This document shows positions 46,487 to 55,409 of a DNA stretch of 64,000 bases, piece by piece. The translations under genes were made by a program, and so were the position numbers. Location: contig NC_008554.1 in NCBI RefSeq assembly GCF_000014965.1, positions 1,786,001-1,850,000 of the forward strand, given 5' to 3'. The notes beneath the pieces were generated by a model, which had not been told where the DNA came from, searched no databases, and saw only the letters and a list, made by a program, of their open reading frames with translations. The stretch is from Syntrophobacter fumaroxidans MPOB (GTDB lineage Bacteria; Desulfobacterota; Syntrophobacteria; Syntrophobacterales; Syntrophobacteraceae). Every line of letters starts with the position of its first letter. The first letter of the stretch is position 1.

Positions 46487-48079
46487 ATGGAATACGTGAT
46501 CGCGCTGCTGAGTCAGCAACCCTTGATGACCCTTTTTCTCGTAGTCGCTTTCGGATACCTGCTGGGCGAAGTGAACATCAAGGGCTTTTCGCTGGGCGCC
46601 GGTGCGGTGCTTTTCGTGGCCCTGTTCGTCGGATGGCTGGCCCCCAAATCGGCGCCGGCGCCCCTGGTCGGGACGCTCGGTCTGGCCCTGTTCCTCTATT
46701 GCGTTGGCATCCAGTACGGCAAGCTGTTTTTCACGGGCCTCGTCAGCCCCACGGGACGAAAGGCGAACCTTCTGGCCCTTATCGGGTTGATCGTCGCGGG
46801 AGCCGCGGCACTGGCCTCCATGAACCTGTTCGGTCTGAAGCCGGGCTATGTCCTGGGAGTATTCGCCGGGTCCGGGACCTCCACTCCCGCTCTGCAGGCA
46901 GCCATGTCGTCGCTCGGCAACAGCGATCCCGCCGTCGGCTACTCGGCGACTTATCCCTTCGGCGTTGCCGGGCCGATCCTCGTCATGTACCTGGCCTTCT
47001 TCCTCTTCAAACCGAAGATCGAGGTGCCCAAAAGCGCCGCGCTCGATTTCATGGAAATTGCCGTACGGAACCCCGATCTCTTCGGGAAGAAACTCGGGGA
47101 CGTGTTGCACATGCTGCCCTCGCAAACCGAAATCGCGGCCGTTCGTCACGAAGGCCGGAACAAGTTCCCCGACCCCGCCCTCGTCCTCGGTCCGGACGAC
47201 GTCCTGATGATCACCTCCGCCACCGAAGCCGGCCTGGAGGAGGCCCGGAAAATTATCGGCGAGGCGGCGCCTGGGAAGATCGTCATGGACCGTTCCGCCT
47301 TGGACTATTTCAGGGTGTTCGCCTCGAAGCGCGCCGTGGTGGGGACGGCTCTCGGCGACCTCAAAATCCCCGGAGGGTTCGACTACCAGCTCGTGCAGGT
47401 GACCCGCGGAGACAGTGACCTTCTCCCTCGCCGGGATCTCATCCTGGAGTTCGGGGACCGGGTCGGCCTCCTGGTGAACCGGGCCAACGCTCAAGCAGTC
47501 CGCGCCTTCTTCGGCGACTCCATCAAGGGAACGGCCGACTTGAGCTATATCTCCATCGGGCTCGGGATGGCGCTCGGTCTCCTGGTCGGCCTGATCCCCC
47601 TGCCCATTCCGGGGCTCGGGAAACTGACGCTGGGCTTTGCGGGGTTGCTGCTCACGGCGCTGGTGCTGGGTTACTTCCGGCGTTCGGGCGGTCTTCACTG
47701 GACCATGCCCCTGTCGGCGAACCTGGTGCTGAGGAACCTCGGGCTCACGATCTTCCTGGCCCAGGTGGGCATTTCGTGCGGGCCGAAATTCGCGGAGGCG
47801 CTGGCTGAAAGCGGATTCCTGCTCGTCTTCGACGGGGTCCTGGTCCTCATGAGCCTTGTGCTCCCCGTCATGATCATCGGCATGGTCGTTTTCAAGCTGC
47901 CGTTCGATGAGGTTTGCGGCGTGGTCGGCGGAGTGACGGGAAACCCGGCCATCCTGATGTACGCCGGCAAACTGACGGGTACGGAGAAACCGGACGTCGG
48001 CTACGCCATGATTTTCCCCGGAGCGACCGTGATGAAGATCCTTTTCGTTCAGATTGCCGCCGCCATCTGGGGAGGATGA
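46487..48079 (+). CDS. AspT/YidE-type permease with TrkA-C domains
   Basis: A 530-residue membrane protein. The N-terminal half has about five hydrophobic segments, ending in [20 protein letters not shown] and [21 protein letters not shown] central soluble part (about 180-345) contains two RCK_C/TrkA_C-like domains ([20 protein letters not shown] and [14 protein letters not shown]). The second membrane half repeats the motif as [19 protein letters not shown]. This inverted duplication is typical of aspartate:alanine exchanger-family permeases. A GGAGG ribosome site precedes the ATG. Substrate unknown; in this cluster a dicarboxylate or amino acid exchange coupled to fermentation is plausible. 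Confidence 0.9.
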   Translation: MEYVIALLSQQPLMTLFLVVAFGYLLGEVNIKGFSLGAGAVLFVALFVGWLAPKSAPAPLVGTLGLALFLYCVGIQYGKLFFTGLVSPTGRKANLLALIGLIVAGAAALASMNLFGLKPGYVLGVFAGSGTSTPALQAAMSSLGNSDPAVGYSATYPFGVAGPILVMYLAFFLFKPKIEVPKSAALDFMEIAVRNPDLFGKKLGDVLHMLPSQTEIAAVRHEGRNKFPDPALVLGPDDVLMITSATEAGLEEARKIIGEAAPGKIVMDRSALDYFRVFASKRAVVGTALGDLKIPGGFDYQLVQVTRGDSDLLPRRDLILEFGDRVGLLVNRANAQAVRAFFGDSIKGTADLSYISIGLGMALGLLVGLIPLPIPGLGKLTLGFAGLLLTALVLGYFRRSGGLHWTMPLSANLVLRNLGLTIFLAQVGISCGPKFAEALAESGFLLVFDGVLVLMSLVLPVMIIGMVVFKLPFDEVCGVVGGVTGNPAILMYAGKLTGTEKPDVGYAMIFPGATVMKILFVQIAAAIWGG

Positions 48080-48218
48080 ACGCGAGGGCATCGAAACTGC
48101 CTGGGGCCCCCGCCCCTGTCGAGGGCCCGTTGATTTCGCCTCCGCGCTCCCGCGAGCGTCGTGGTTTTCGAGTTGGAGGAACAAACACGGAAGAATTCGG
48201 TTCGAGAAGGTTCGACCG

Positions 48219-48389
48219 ATGAAAAAAGTCGTGTTGTCGAGGCACGGAGAGAGTGAATGGAACAGGGAGAATCGTTTCACCGGCTGGACGGACGTGGCGC
48301 TCAACGAAAACGGGGTCCGTGAAGCCGTGGATGCGGGGCGCACCCTGCCGGTTCCCGGCGTTCGGGGGAGTCTTGTCGGTTTGCGTTGA
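48219..48389 (+). pseudogene. Truncated 2,3-bisphosphoglycerate-dependent phosphoglycerate mutase
   Basis: The frame from ATG 48219 reads [20 protein letters not shown], then [20 protein letters not shown], a faithful start of a GpmA-type phosphoglycerate mutase with the phospho-acceptor His in RHGESEWN. After about residue 41 similarity is lost and the frame stops at 48389 (56 codons instead of about 250). The 155 bp before the next gene contain a REP-like hairpin (48444-48474) and cannot hold the missing 600 bp. The gene is therefore dead through a large internal or 3' deletion, leaving this glycolytic cluster without its mutase. Confidence 0.8.
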
Positions 48390-48544
48390 AGACAGCGACA
48401 TTGAGCGGAAGGGAGTGGTGCCCTGTCCGCCGGTTTCGCGGGTGGCGGAGGCGGGGTTTATCGCCCCTTCCGCCGATCCTCCATTGCGCGATCTCGAACG
48501 CGGATCGGTTTCAGCCACTCGATCAAAACAGACAGGAGTATCTC

Positions 48545-48988
48545 ATGAAGATCCTGACCGCTCCCAGAATGGAGAGGTGCATCGGTTGCCACTCCTGCTC
48601 CCTGGCGTGTGCCCGGTTGGTGCACAAGATGCTCTCGTGGGACATGGCGGGAATCCGGATCGCTTCCTCCGGGGGGCTCTCCACGGGGTTCGAAGCCAGA
48701 ACTTGTCTCGCCTGCCTGCCTGCTCCATGCGCGGCCGCCTGTCCTACCGGCGCTTACGCGCAACGAAAGGGCGGGGGCGTCATCGTCAGGAAGAACCTCT
48801 GCATCCGCTGCGGCAAGTGTGCCGATGCCTGCCCGGTGGACGCCGTCTTTCTCGCCCCTGACGGAGAACCCTTCGTGTGCATCCATTGCGGACGGTGCGT
48901 CGTGTATTGTCCGCACGACTGTCTCGAACTGACGGACGTCGGAACCGAAGGAGCGGAAGAAAGCAACGCTCGGGAGAGTGCGTCATGA
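48545..48988 (+). CDS. Polyferredoxin (four [4Fe-4S] motifs), likely AOR partner
   Basis: 147 residues from ATG 48545 (AGGAG upstream). Cys motifs: CIGCHSCSLAC, CLACLPAPCAAACP, CIRCGKCADACP and CIHCGRCVVYCP, which can ligate four [4Fe-4S] clusters as in HycB/CooF/FdhB-like electron transfer subunits. No signal peptide or membrane segment is present, so it is cytoplasmic. Its stop overlaps the tungsten AOR start codon as ATGA. It most likely accepts electrons from the aldehyde oxidoreductase and passes them to ferredoxin or another oxidoreductase. Confidence 0.92.
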   Translation: MKILTAPRMERCIGCHSCSLACARLVHKMLSWDMAGIRIASSGGLSTGFEARTCLACLPAPCAAACPTGAYAQRKGGGVIVRKNLCIRCGKCADACPVDAVFLAPDGEPFVCIHCGRCVVYCPHDCLELTDVGTEGAEESNARESAS

Positions 48989-50739
48989 CCGGAGAGACCA
49001 GGGAACAATTCAAAGTGCTCGTCGTCGACCTTCCCGCCGGGCGAGGCGCCATAACCTCACTCGAAGGCAGGGACAGCCTGGCCGGCGGCAGCGGCCTGAC
49101 GGCCATGCTCTTCGACAGATACGGGCTCCCGGACCGACCGTGGGACGATCCGGAACAGCCGCTCATCTTCGCCATCGGCCCCCTCACCGGCTACTTCCCG
49201 CTCATGAGCAAGACCGTCTGCGCCTTCAAGTCCCCCTATCACGATCAGTACGCCGAAAGCCACGCCGGAGGACGTTCGGCCCTCTCGCTCAGGTTTGCGG
49301 GCTTCGATGCCCTCGTGATCCGGGGCAAGGCTCTCGCGCCGTCCTGCCTGTCAGTGGGCTCGCGTCACCTCGAGCTCAAGGACGTCCATTTCCTTTGGGG
49401 CATGGATCTTCTCAGAACCGGCAAGATGTTGCGGCGCATGTACGAAGGGTCGGGGCACCGGAGCATCCTTCGGATCGGTCCCGCGGGTGAGAACGGCTCG
49501 GCCATGGCCTGCATCAACGTGGACACGTACCGCCACTTCGGAAGACTCGGCTGCGGCGCTGTCATGGGAGCGAAAAACCTCAAGGGCATCGTCATCCTGG
49601 GCGACGGTTCGTCCCCGCTTCCCGAAGGGAAGGCCTATCCGAAGCTGTTCACCGAAGTATACCGGAAGATGACCGACACGGACATGATGGAGAAGTACCA
49701 CAACTTCGGGACCCCCATCAATATGGCGATCTTGAACGGTATCAGCGCCCTTCCCATCAGGAACCTCCAGAAAACGAGCGATCCCGGCATCGAAGGGATC
49801 ACCGGGGAAACTTTCGCCCGGGATACGCTGCTTCGCAATGCCGCCTGCGCCGGGTGCCCCGTGGGTTGCGTGCACCTCGGGTTCGTCCGCGAGAGGTTCA
49901 TGGAAGAAAACCGCTACCTCTACCGGCAGGTCTCCTACGACCACGAGCCGATCTTTGCCGCCGGGGCCATGCTCCACGTGACCAACGCCTTCTCCGTGCT
50001 TACCCTCCTCGATACGGTGGAACGGGAGGGGCTCGACATCATGTCCGCCGGCGTTGCCCTGGCGTGGGCCACGGAGGCCCTTGAAAAAGGGATCGTCACC
50101 ACCCGCGAGACCATCGTCCCCCTCAAATTCGGGGATGAAACCGCCTACCGGGAAGGGTTCCACCACCTCGGCGCCGCTTCCAACGATTTCTACCGGCTCC
50201 TCGCGCAAGGAACTATGAAGGCTGCCGAGCATTACGGAGGAGCCGACTTCGCCTGCGTGCTCGGCCAGGAGATGGCCGGCTATGCCACCGGCGAGGTGTT
50301 CTTCGTCTCTCAGGCACTCGGCCTTCGGCACTCCCACCTGGACGCGGGCGGCTATTCCTACGATCAGAAGGACAAGGAGCCCGATGTCGACGGCGCGGTC
50401 CGGTTCCTGGTCCAGGACGAACAGGCCAGGGTGCTGCTCACCTCCATGGTGAGCTGTCTCTTCGCCAGGGGCGTGTACGGAGACCAGGTCCTCTCCGATT
50501 GCCTGCGCTCCCTCGGCTACCTCAACCTTGCCGACGGCCTCGGCGATGTCTCCCGCAACGTCCGGAAACTGCGGTGGCGAACACGCCTGCGCACGGGCTT
50601 CGACCCGCGAACCGTGTCGATACCCAAGCGCTTCCTGGAAGTCGAGACATGGAGGGGCCGGATCGACTCGGCGTACCTGAATGCGCTCAAGGACGCCTAC
50701 GCGGGGGCGATCCTCGCTCTCGGAGAGGAGGATGCGTGA
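48985..50739 (+). CDS. Tungsten-containing aldehyde:ferredoxin oxidoreductase family enzyme
   Basis: 584 residues, starting at ATG 48985 inside the ferredoxin stop region; the longer frame from 48877 is not supported. AOR-family features: N-terminal FKVLVVDLPAGRGAITSLEG, the tungstopterin region AGGSGLTAMLFDRYG, YAESHAGGRSALSLRFAGFD, RIGPAGENGSAMACINVD, GAVMGAKNLKGIVI, and the [4Fe-4S] motif CAGCPVGC with a later Cys in SMVSCLFARG. It oxidises an aldehyde to the acid, reducing ferredoxin. Placement beside GAPDH and the pyruvate kinase raises the option of glyceraldehyde-3-phosphate as substrate (GAPOR-like), but that cannot be settled from sequence. Acetaldehyde or other aldehydes are equally possible. 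Confidence 0.93.
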   Translation: MTGETREQFKVLVVDLPAGRGAITSLEGRDSLAGGSGLTAMLFDRYGLPDRPWDDPEQPLIFAIGPLTGYFPLMSKTVCAFKSPYHDQYAESHAGGRSALSLRFAGFDALVIRGKALAPSCLSVGSRHLELKDVHFLWGMDLLRTGKMLRRMYEGSGHRSILRIGPAGENGSAMACINVDTYRHFGRLGCGAVMGAKNLKGIVILGDGSSPLPEGKAYPKLFTEVYRKMTDTDMMEKYHNFGTPINMAILNGISALPIRNLQKTSDPGIEGITGETFARDTLLRNAACAGCPVGCVHLGFVRERFMEENRYLYRQVSYDHEPIFAAGAMLHVTNAFSVLTLLDTVEREGLDIMSAGVALAWATEALEKGIVTTRETIVPLKFGDETAYREGFHHLGAASNDFYRLLAQGTMKAAEHYGGADFACVLGQEMAGYATGEVFFVSQALGLRHSHLDAGGYSYDQKDKEPDVDGAVRFLVQDEQARVLLTSMVSCLFARGVYGDQVLSDCLRSLGYLNLADGLGDVSRNVRKLRWRTRLRTGFDPRTVSIPKRFLEVETWRGRIDSAYLNALKDAYAGAILALGEEDA

Positions 50740-50769
50740 GGAATCGGCCACCAGAAAGGATTTTCGATC

Positions 50770-51675
50770 ATGGAACGATTTGCGGATTATGCACTCCGGG
50801 CACTCGGGGTCAGGCTTCCCGAAGACTACGCCCGGTTCATGGATATTCATGGAAAGAAGCTCTCGGATGATCCCGTCCGTGCGCAGAGCTGGCTCCAGGG
50901 GCTTGGGTCCGCGCATTTCGTGGTCGGGACCACCCTCGCCTTCCGCTCCAGGCTGCCCGGTTTTCGCCTCGAGAACGTGCTGATCGGCTATGCCGGCCTC
51001 AAAACCATCGTCATCAACAAGGTGTACGAGGAAATCGACGAATACTTCATGCTGGACACCCGGGAGGGGAGCGTCCACGCGATCGACTCTTTCGGAGCCG
51101 CAAACCGGCTTGCGGAGAGCTTCGAGGAGTGGATCGGCCCGGAGCTTCTGAGGGCCGTGCTCAAGGAACAATACAAGAGCAGCCTCACCGTCGTCATCTT
51201 CGATGACGAACAGAAGGCCGAAGAGGCGCGCCTGAAGCTTTTGGAACTCCGGCGCGGGGGTTTCGTGGAACTGGAGGATGCCGTGGTCGTGGTGAGGGGA
51301 CAGGACGGCACGGTCCGGCATCACCAGATGCACAAGCTGACGCGAAAGGGAGGGATCGCCGGGAGCATCACGGGGCTCATCGTCGGCAGCATCTTTTTCA
51401 GCCCCGTGATCGGAGCGGTCTTCGGAGCGGTTTCAGGAGCCCTCTCCGCATCGCTCACCGACATCGGAATCGACGACCGGTTCGTCGAGGATCTGTCTCG
51501 CAAGCTCAAGCCCGGGTGCTCCGCCCTGTTCACCCTGGTGCGCAAGGCGGACCCCGAGCGCGTGAGAGAGGCGTTCCTGGGTTTCGGGGGAAAGGTCCTC
51601 GTGAACTCGGTGAGCAAGGAAAGGGAGACCGTCTTGCAGGAGATCCTCGATGCGGCCGGTGAGAAAACGGAGTAG
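50770..51675 (+). CDS. SUKH (SMI1/KNR4)-like domain fused to DUF1269 membrane domain
   Basis: 301 residues. The N-terminal about 135 residues resemble a SUKH/SMI1-KNR4 domain: LRALGVRLPEDYARFMDIHG, then NVLIGYAGLKTIVINKVYEE and EYFMLDTREGSVHAIDSFGA. The C-terminal 165 residues are a DUF1269 domain: LTVVIFDDEQKAEEARLKLL, VVVVRGQDGTVRHHQMHKLT, then the glycine-zipper hydrophobic hairpin GIAGSITGLIVGSIFFSPVI and GAVFGAVSGALSAS. SUKH domains usually act as immunity or scaffold proteins. Finding one attached to this glycine-zipper module is unusual. It follows AOR by 30 bp and is probably in the same transcript. Function unknown. Confidence 0.75.
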   Translation: MERFADYALRALGVRLPEDYARFMDIHGKKLSDDPVRAQSWLQGLGSAHFVVGTTLAFRSRLPGFRLENVLIGYAGLKTIVINKVYEEIDEYFMLDTREGSVHAIDSFGAANRLAESFEEWIGPELLRAVLKEQYKSSLTVVIFDDEQKAEEARLKLLELRRGGFVELEDAVVVVRGQDGTVRHHQMHKLTRKGGIAGSITGLIVGSIFFSPVIGAVFGAVSGALSASLTDIGIDDRFVEDLSRKLKPGCSALFTLVRKADPERVREAFLGFGGKVLVNSVSKERETVLQEILDAAGEKTE

Positions 51676-51800
51676 CGTAGCCGCCGCGGGGGGGGAATTT
51701 ATCATGAACCGATGGCAACCGCATGTCGACACGACGAGCCGGGACTCTTGAAACCGGGCTGCAAGCCTGTCCCCGGACAGCGCATGGAGGAGGATTGCCT

Positions 51801-52160
51801 GTGGCTTGCGAAATCATTCGAATCGATGGGGCGCTCATGCATGTCAGGATCTCCGGCATCATGGAGCCGGCCGACCAGGAGTCCCTGCAGACCGTGGCCG
51901 CGAGCCTGATCGCTCAGGGCTTGAAGGTGCGGCTTCTCGCCACTCTCGATGATTTTGAGGGCTGGCGGAAGGGGGCGGACTGGGGAGATATCGCCTTTTT
52001 CATGACGCATGGTAATGACGTGGCCAGGATGGCCATCGTCGGCGATGAAAGGTGGAAGGACCAAATCTTCGCCTTTGTCGGAAAAGGATTGAGGGACACC
52101 GAGGTCGAGTTCTTCCCGTTGTCGTCGGAAGGGGAAGCCGAGCGCTGGGTGCGGGCATGA
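51801..52160 (+). CDS. SpoIIAA-like (STAS-fold) protein
   Basis: 119 residues from GTG 51801, chosen because GGAGGAGG lies 8 bases upstream; an ATG-less longer frame begins at 51723. The sequence has the SpoIIAA-like layout: ALMHVRISGIMEPADQESLQ, GLKVRLLATLDDFEGWRKGA, IAFFMTHGNDVARMAIVGDE, WKDQIFAFVGKGLRDTEVEF and EGEAERWVRA at the end. Members of this family are small cytoplasmic proteins of uncertain role, some reported to bind lipid or small hydrophobic ligands. Downstream of the DUF1269 fusion by 125 bp. Confidence 0.82.
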   Translation: MACEIIRIDGALMHVRISGIMEPADQESLQTVAASLIAQGLKVRLLATLDDFEGWRKGADWGDIAFFMTHGNDVARMAIVGDERWKDQIFAFVGKGLRDTEVEFFPLSSEGEAERWVRA

Positions 52161-52199
52161 ACCCCGGAACGCCCGGCCCCGCCGAAAAGGATGCCTGCC

Positions 52200-53042
52200 A
52201 TGAATGATTTCCTGGCACCCGCGGCCAATCTGATGCTTCTGCTCTTCGTCGTGTCCGCTCTTCTCGGCACGGGATTGAGCCTGACGCTGAGGCAGATTCT
52301 GGAGCCGCTGCGCAGTATCCGCCTGGTGATCTCATCCCTTGCGGCAAGCTTTCTCCTGGTTCCGCTCATAGCCGTGGTCCTCACGCGAATCCACCCGTTG
52401 GAACGGCCGCTCCGGATCGGTCTCATCCTGCTGAGCATGACGGCCGGTTCCGAGGGCCTCCCCAAGATTACCGGAATCGTGAAGGGGAACACGGCTTATG
52501 CCGTGGGGCTCATGTGCATGCAACTGGTCGTTTCCCTGGTCTACGTCTTATCGCTCATTTCGGTGCTTCTGCCCGAAGTCTCGGTGGATCACGTCAAGTT
52601 GGCGACCAAGCTGGTTGTGTTGGTCTTCCTGCCCCTGGCGACCGGGCTGCTGCTCAAAGCGCGCCGTGAATCCGCGGCCGTGCGCCTGGAGCACTGGCTC
52701 CACAAGGTTTCCATGTTTTCCCTGTTTCTCATGTTCGCCCTCTTCATCGCGGCCAACTACTCGGCGGTCCTGGCCATCCTCCATTTCGAGGCGGTCCTGA
52801 CCGTGATCGTCTACCTTGCCCTTTCATTCATCGTCGGGTATTTGCTGGGCGGCCCGAATCCGGGCACGCGAACGGCCCTGGCGGTGGGCTCCCTCCTGCG
52901 CAGCGGAAGCATCGCGATGGTCGTGGCGAGCCAGGCTTTCGACGACCCGAGAGTGATCGTCATGATCATTTCGATATTCATCCTCATGCTGCCCGTCCTG
53001 CCTGTAATGATATGGGTGTTCCGCCCTCGCGGTTCGGCATGA
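52200..53042 (+). CDS. BASS (bile acid:sodium symporter)-family transporter
   Basis: 280 residues from ATG 52200; AAAAGG ends 9 bases upstream, which rules out the ATG at 52191. Eight to nine hydrophobic segments are present, with LLLFVVSALLGTGLSLTLRQ at the start, GLILLSMTAGSEGLPKITGI in the position of the BASS P-x-x-x/EGGN-like loop region, and TALAVGSLLRSGSIAMVVAS as the C-terminal crossover motif. BASS-family carriers move organic anions with Na+. It is the last gene of the rightward cluster. The substrate may be an organic acid product, but this is inference. Confidence 0.82.
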   Translation: MNDFLAPAANLMLLLFVVSALLGTGLSLTLRQILEPLRSIRLVISSLAASFLLVPLIAVVLTRIHPLERPLRIGLILLSMTAGSEGLPKITGIVKGNTAYAVGLMCMQLVVSLVYVLSLISVLLPEVSVDHVKLATKLVVLVFLPLATGLLLKARRESAAVRLEHWLHKVSMFSLFLMFALFIAANYSAVLAILHFEAVLTVIVYLALSFIVGYLLGGPNPGTRTALAVGSLLRSGSIAMVVASQAFDDPRVIVMIISIFILMLPVLPVMIWVFRPRGSA

Positions 53043-53466
53043 CGTGACCCTTTCCTCCTTCGGGCCTCCGGCGGGTCATGGACGGCCCCATCTTCGGCGG
53101 TCCCCCACGCCCCGGGACACGAATTTTTACCACGATTTGAAGGTGCAAGGGTGGGAGCCGGGCTCGGCGCGGACGTGCGCGCGGCGTGCCCGGGCATCAC
53201 GATATTCCCGGTGCGAGGGTTTGGAACCGGAATGCCCGGCCCGAACGTGGGCACGATGAAACTTTGCTCACCTTACGGGTCCGGGCAGTCGCATACAAGG
53301 GCGGGACCAGGAGCTCCGTGGTCAAGGGCGACCCCAATCCCTTGCCGGTATGAGGAAACGGTTCTGATGGAAGGGGGTGCTCTAACATGCGTTCCCAATC
53401 CCTGGCCGGTCTGGGGGAACGACCGGGCAAAGGGTCTTCCGCGGGTGTGGTCTTCGAGGCAGGGCT
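53043..53466. repeat. Gap carrying a copy of a dispersed palindromic element
   Basis: 53234-53294 (GCCCGGCCCGAACGTGGGCA onward, then CTCACCTTACGGGTCCG) matches 56944-57003 (GCCCGGCCTGATCGTGGGCA, then CCCACCCTACGGATCCG). The rest shows no gene. The convergent cluster end and the minus-strand DnaJ gene end meet here. Confidence 0.5.
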
Positions 53467-54039
53467 CTAGGATTCGGCTTCCTCCCGGCCCTGGCGTCCG
53501 GGGGGAAGAAGACGGTCCTTCACGAAATGCCGCTCGCCGGAGGTAAACTCGTCAACCCCTTCCGCAGTAATGGCGAGCTCGCCCGTGTCGGTGCGTACGA
53601 TCCACCCCTTGGACTTCATGTACCAGATGTGAAATTCCATCAGGTGCTGGGGACAGCTGAGCAGATCCTCGAGATGGAGTATGCCGACTCCGGCCTTGGA
53701 CGCATTGTTGCGCCTGGCCGTGTAGAGCAGGCTGAGTATACTGTGCCGGATAAGCTGGTCGGAATCGATGCCGCCCGCGGGATCGGCCTGGATAAACAGC
53801 TTCCACTGCGCCGCGCGGGATTCTTCATACCCGGCATCGTAGGCGGCTCTCTGCTCCGGGTTCGAAAGCACGCGGAAGGCCGTCGTCAGGCGCGAAAACT
53901 TGTCGTGATCGCCCGTGTGCGGATTGTCGGGATGGTAACGCTTGGCCAGCAGCCGGTACACGCGTTCTATGGTTTCCTGGTCTGCGTTGGGGCTCAGCTG
54001 CATGCATTCATAATAGTCGACAAAGGATGAGGCGGGCAC
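53467..54039 (-). CDS. DnaJ (J-domain) protein
   Basis: 190 residues from GTG 54039, chosen because AAGGAGG lies 5 bases upstream; ATG starts further up lack support. The J domain spans about residues 5-72: VDYYECMQLSPNADQETIER, then YRLLAKRYHPDN with the HPD motif, then TAFRVLSNPEQRAAYDAGYE. The C-terminal part (IRHSILSLLYTARRNNASKA, MEFHIWYMKSKGWIVRTDTG) looks like a winged-helix domain and does not resemble the DnaJ zinc or substrate domains. It is a J-domain cochaperone that should stimulate a DnaK partner. The C-terminal domain probably gives specificity. Confidence 0.85.
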   Translation of the reverse strand: MPASSFVDYYECMQLSPNADQETIERVYRLLAKRYHPDNPHTGDHDKFSRLTTAFRVLSNPEQRAAYDAGYEESRAAQWKLFIQADPAGGIDSDQLIRHSILSLLYTARRNNASKAGVGILHLEDLLSCPQHLMEFHIWYMKSKGWIVRTDTGELAITAEGVDEFTSGERHFVKDRLLPPGRQGREEAES

Positions 54040-54266
54040 CGGTACCTCCTTCGGAACGCGTCTGTGACGCCGGGGCTGACGGCAACGGGCCGGGACATCG
54101 CGTTTGCGCCGTCGATGCATCTGAGCCCGCAACCGTAAAAAGAACTTCTTCTCTTGACCGGACAACTCCACGGAGGCCGGGTCGGCACCTCAATGCCGTC
54201 GAGGCTTTCGTCAAGCGCCGGTCGCGTCGCGGAAACCGGGTCGGCATCCGGAGCGATCTTCCCCGT

Positions 54267-55007
54267 TCACCTCCCCCTCTTTTTCGCATGCCATTTTCGT
54301 GCCATTTCCTGAGCCTTGGCCACCTGATCCGAAGTCATTTTGGCGCTGAGGGCTTCCAGGGCGTTACGGGCACCTTCCTCGCCGTTCGAAGCCGCAAGGT
54401 TCAGCCACATGTGGGCCTGGACGTAGTCCTGCAGGACGCCTTCCCCCTTGACATACATGAGGCCGAGGCGGGCCTGCGCCTGCGGCAGGCCTTTTTCCGC
54501 CGCTTTGCGGTACCACCTGGAGGCCTCGTTCATGTCCCGCTGCGTTCCCCGGCCTATTTCATGAAAGAGGGCGAGGTTGTACTGCGCTTCGGGGAACCCG
54601 CCCTCGGCGGCCTTGCGGTACCACGTCACCGCTTCGGAGAGGTCCCTGGGCCCGCCCCTGCCCTCGTAATACATTTGCGCCACCATGAACTGCGCGGAAC
54701 TGTCGCCGCTTCGAGCGGCCGCGGAGTACCACTTGAACGCTTCGCCGTAATCGCGCGTAACCCCAGTACCCGTTTCGTACATGGCGGCGAGCATCTTCTG
54801 GGCATCCGTGTTCCCGCGCGCGGCCCCGGCCCGAAACTCCCTGAGAGCGGTCCCGTAGTCGCCCCGCCTGTAGGCCGCCATGCCGGACTTCATGCCGGCA
54901 TGGACCGGTATGACCGCAAGAAGCAGCAGCCACAGCGCAAGAGCAAAAGCAGCCCTCACCCTGTTCAGCATGGGGTTTGCACTGAAGGTTTGCGGATTTG
55001 ACTTCAT
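54267..55007 (-). CDS. Secreted Sel1-repeat (TPR-like) protein
   Basis: 246 residues. A signal peptide lies near residues 14-37 (LNRVRAAFALALWLLLLAVI to VHAG); start ATG 55007, with MLNRVRA (54971) as an alternative. Five Sel1 repeats follow, with hallmarks such as AAMYETGTGVTRDYGEAFKW, YYEGRGGPRDLSEAVTWYRK, FHEIGRGTQRDMNEASRWYR and MYVKGEGVLQDYVQAHMWLN. Repeats of this type bind proteins in the envelope. The C-terminus is basic (KWHAKKRGR). It follows the PilZ gene by 21 bp on the same strand, so the two may be cotranscribed. Confidence 0.9.
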   Translation of the reverse strand: MKSNPQTFSANPMLNRVRAAFALALWLLLLAVIPVHAGMKSGMAAYRRGDYGTALREFRAGAARGNTDAQKMLAAMYETGTGVTRDYGEAFKWYSAAARSGDSSAQFMVAQMYYEGRGGPRDLSEAVTWYRKAAEGGFPEAQYNLALFHEIGRGTQRDMNEASRWYRKAAEKGLPQAQARLGLMYVKGEGVLQDYVQAHMWLNLAASNGEEGARNALEALSAKMTSDQVAKAQEMARKWHAKKRGR

Positions 55008-55028
55008 CGAGGTGCCGCGGCTTACGGG

Positions 55029-55409
55029 CTACCCCGCGATTTCGCCGCGGCTGTAATTGCGGATGAATGCGACCAACTGTTTGGACTGTTCCGCCGTGAG
55101 ATCACCGAATTGGACACCGCAACGCCTGTCCTCCGGGAGCCCGAGCCTGTAATGGCCTGAGAGGTCCACATCGTACACGATCTTGAAAGGGATGCCTTCA
55201 ATCGTCGACAATTCGTCGTCATGCCAGGAAATCCTGAGACTCGACGCTCCTTCGGTCTGAATGCCGCGGGCGGTGTAGCTGAAAGCGAGTCCCCCCGCGC
55301 TGATGTCGAGAAGCCGGCCCAGCTTCGGCAGGTTCGGCTGGAGCGTTGACGAAAAAACGGCGAGTGCTCCATCCATAGCCTTGAACCGCTTGTATTGCCT
55401 GGTCTCCAT
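55029..55409 (-). CDS. PilZ-domain protein (predicted c-di-GMP binding)
   Basis: 126 residues from ATG 55409; GGGAGGG lies 5 bases upstream, preferred over ATG 55451. PilZ motifs: an N-terminal basic RQYKRF block in place of RxxxR, and DISAGGLAFSY for the D/NxSxxG motif, followed by LRISWHDDEL and CGVQFGDLTAEQSKQLVAFI. It likely binds cyclic di-GMP, though the Arg motif is a weak match, and would couple it to an envelope or motility partner. The adjacent Sel1 protein and the Tad pilus locus 2 kb away are possible partners. Confidence 0.85.
   Translation of the reverse strand: METRQYKRFKAMDGALAVFSSTLQPNLPKLGRLLDISAGGLAFSYTARGIQTEGASSLRISWHDDELSTIEGIPFKIVYDVDLSGHYRLGLPEDRRCGVQFGDLTAEQSKQLVAFIRNYSRGEIAG

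Noticed and set aside
46424-48343. A 639-codon minus-strand open frame
   Set aside because: Antisense to the AspT-like permease; composition (His, Gln, Arg, Gly, Asp) is typical of a shadow frame.
49351-51333. A 660-codon minus-strand open frame
   Set aside because: Antisense to the AOR and SUKH-DUF1269 genes; no motif.
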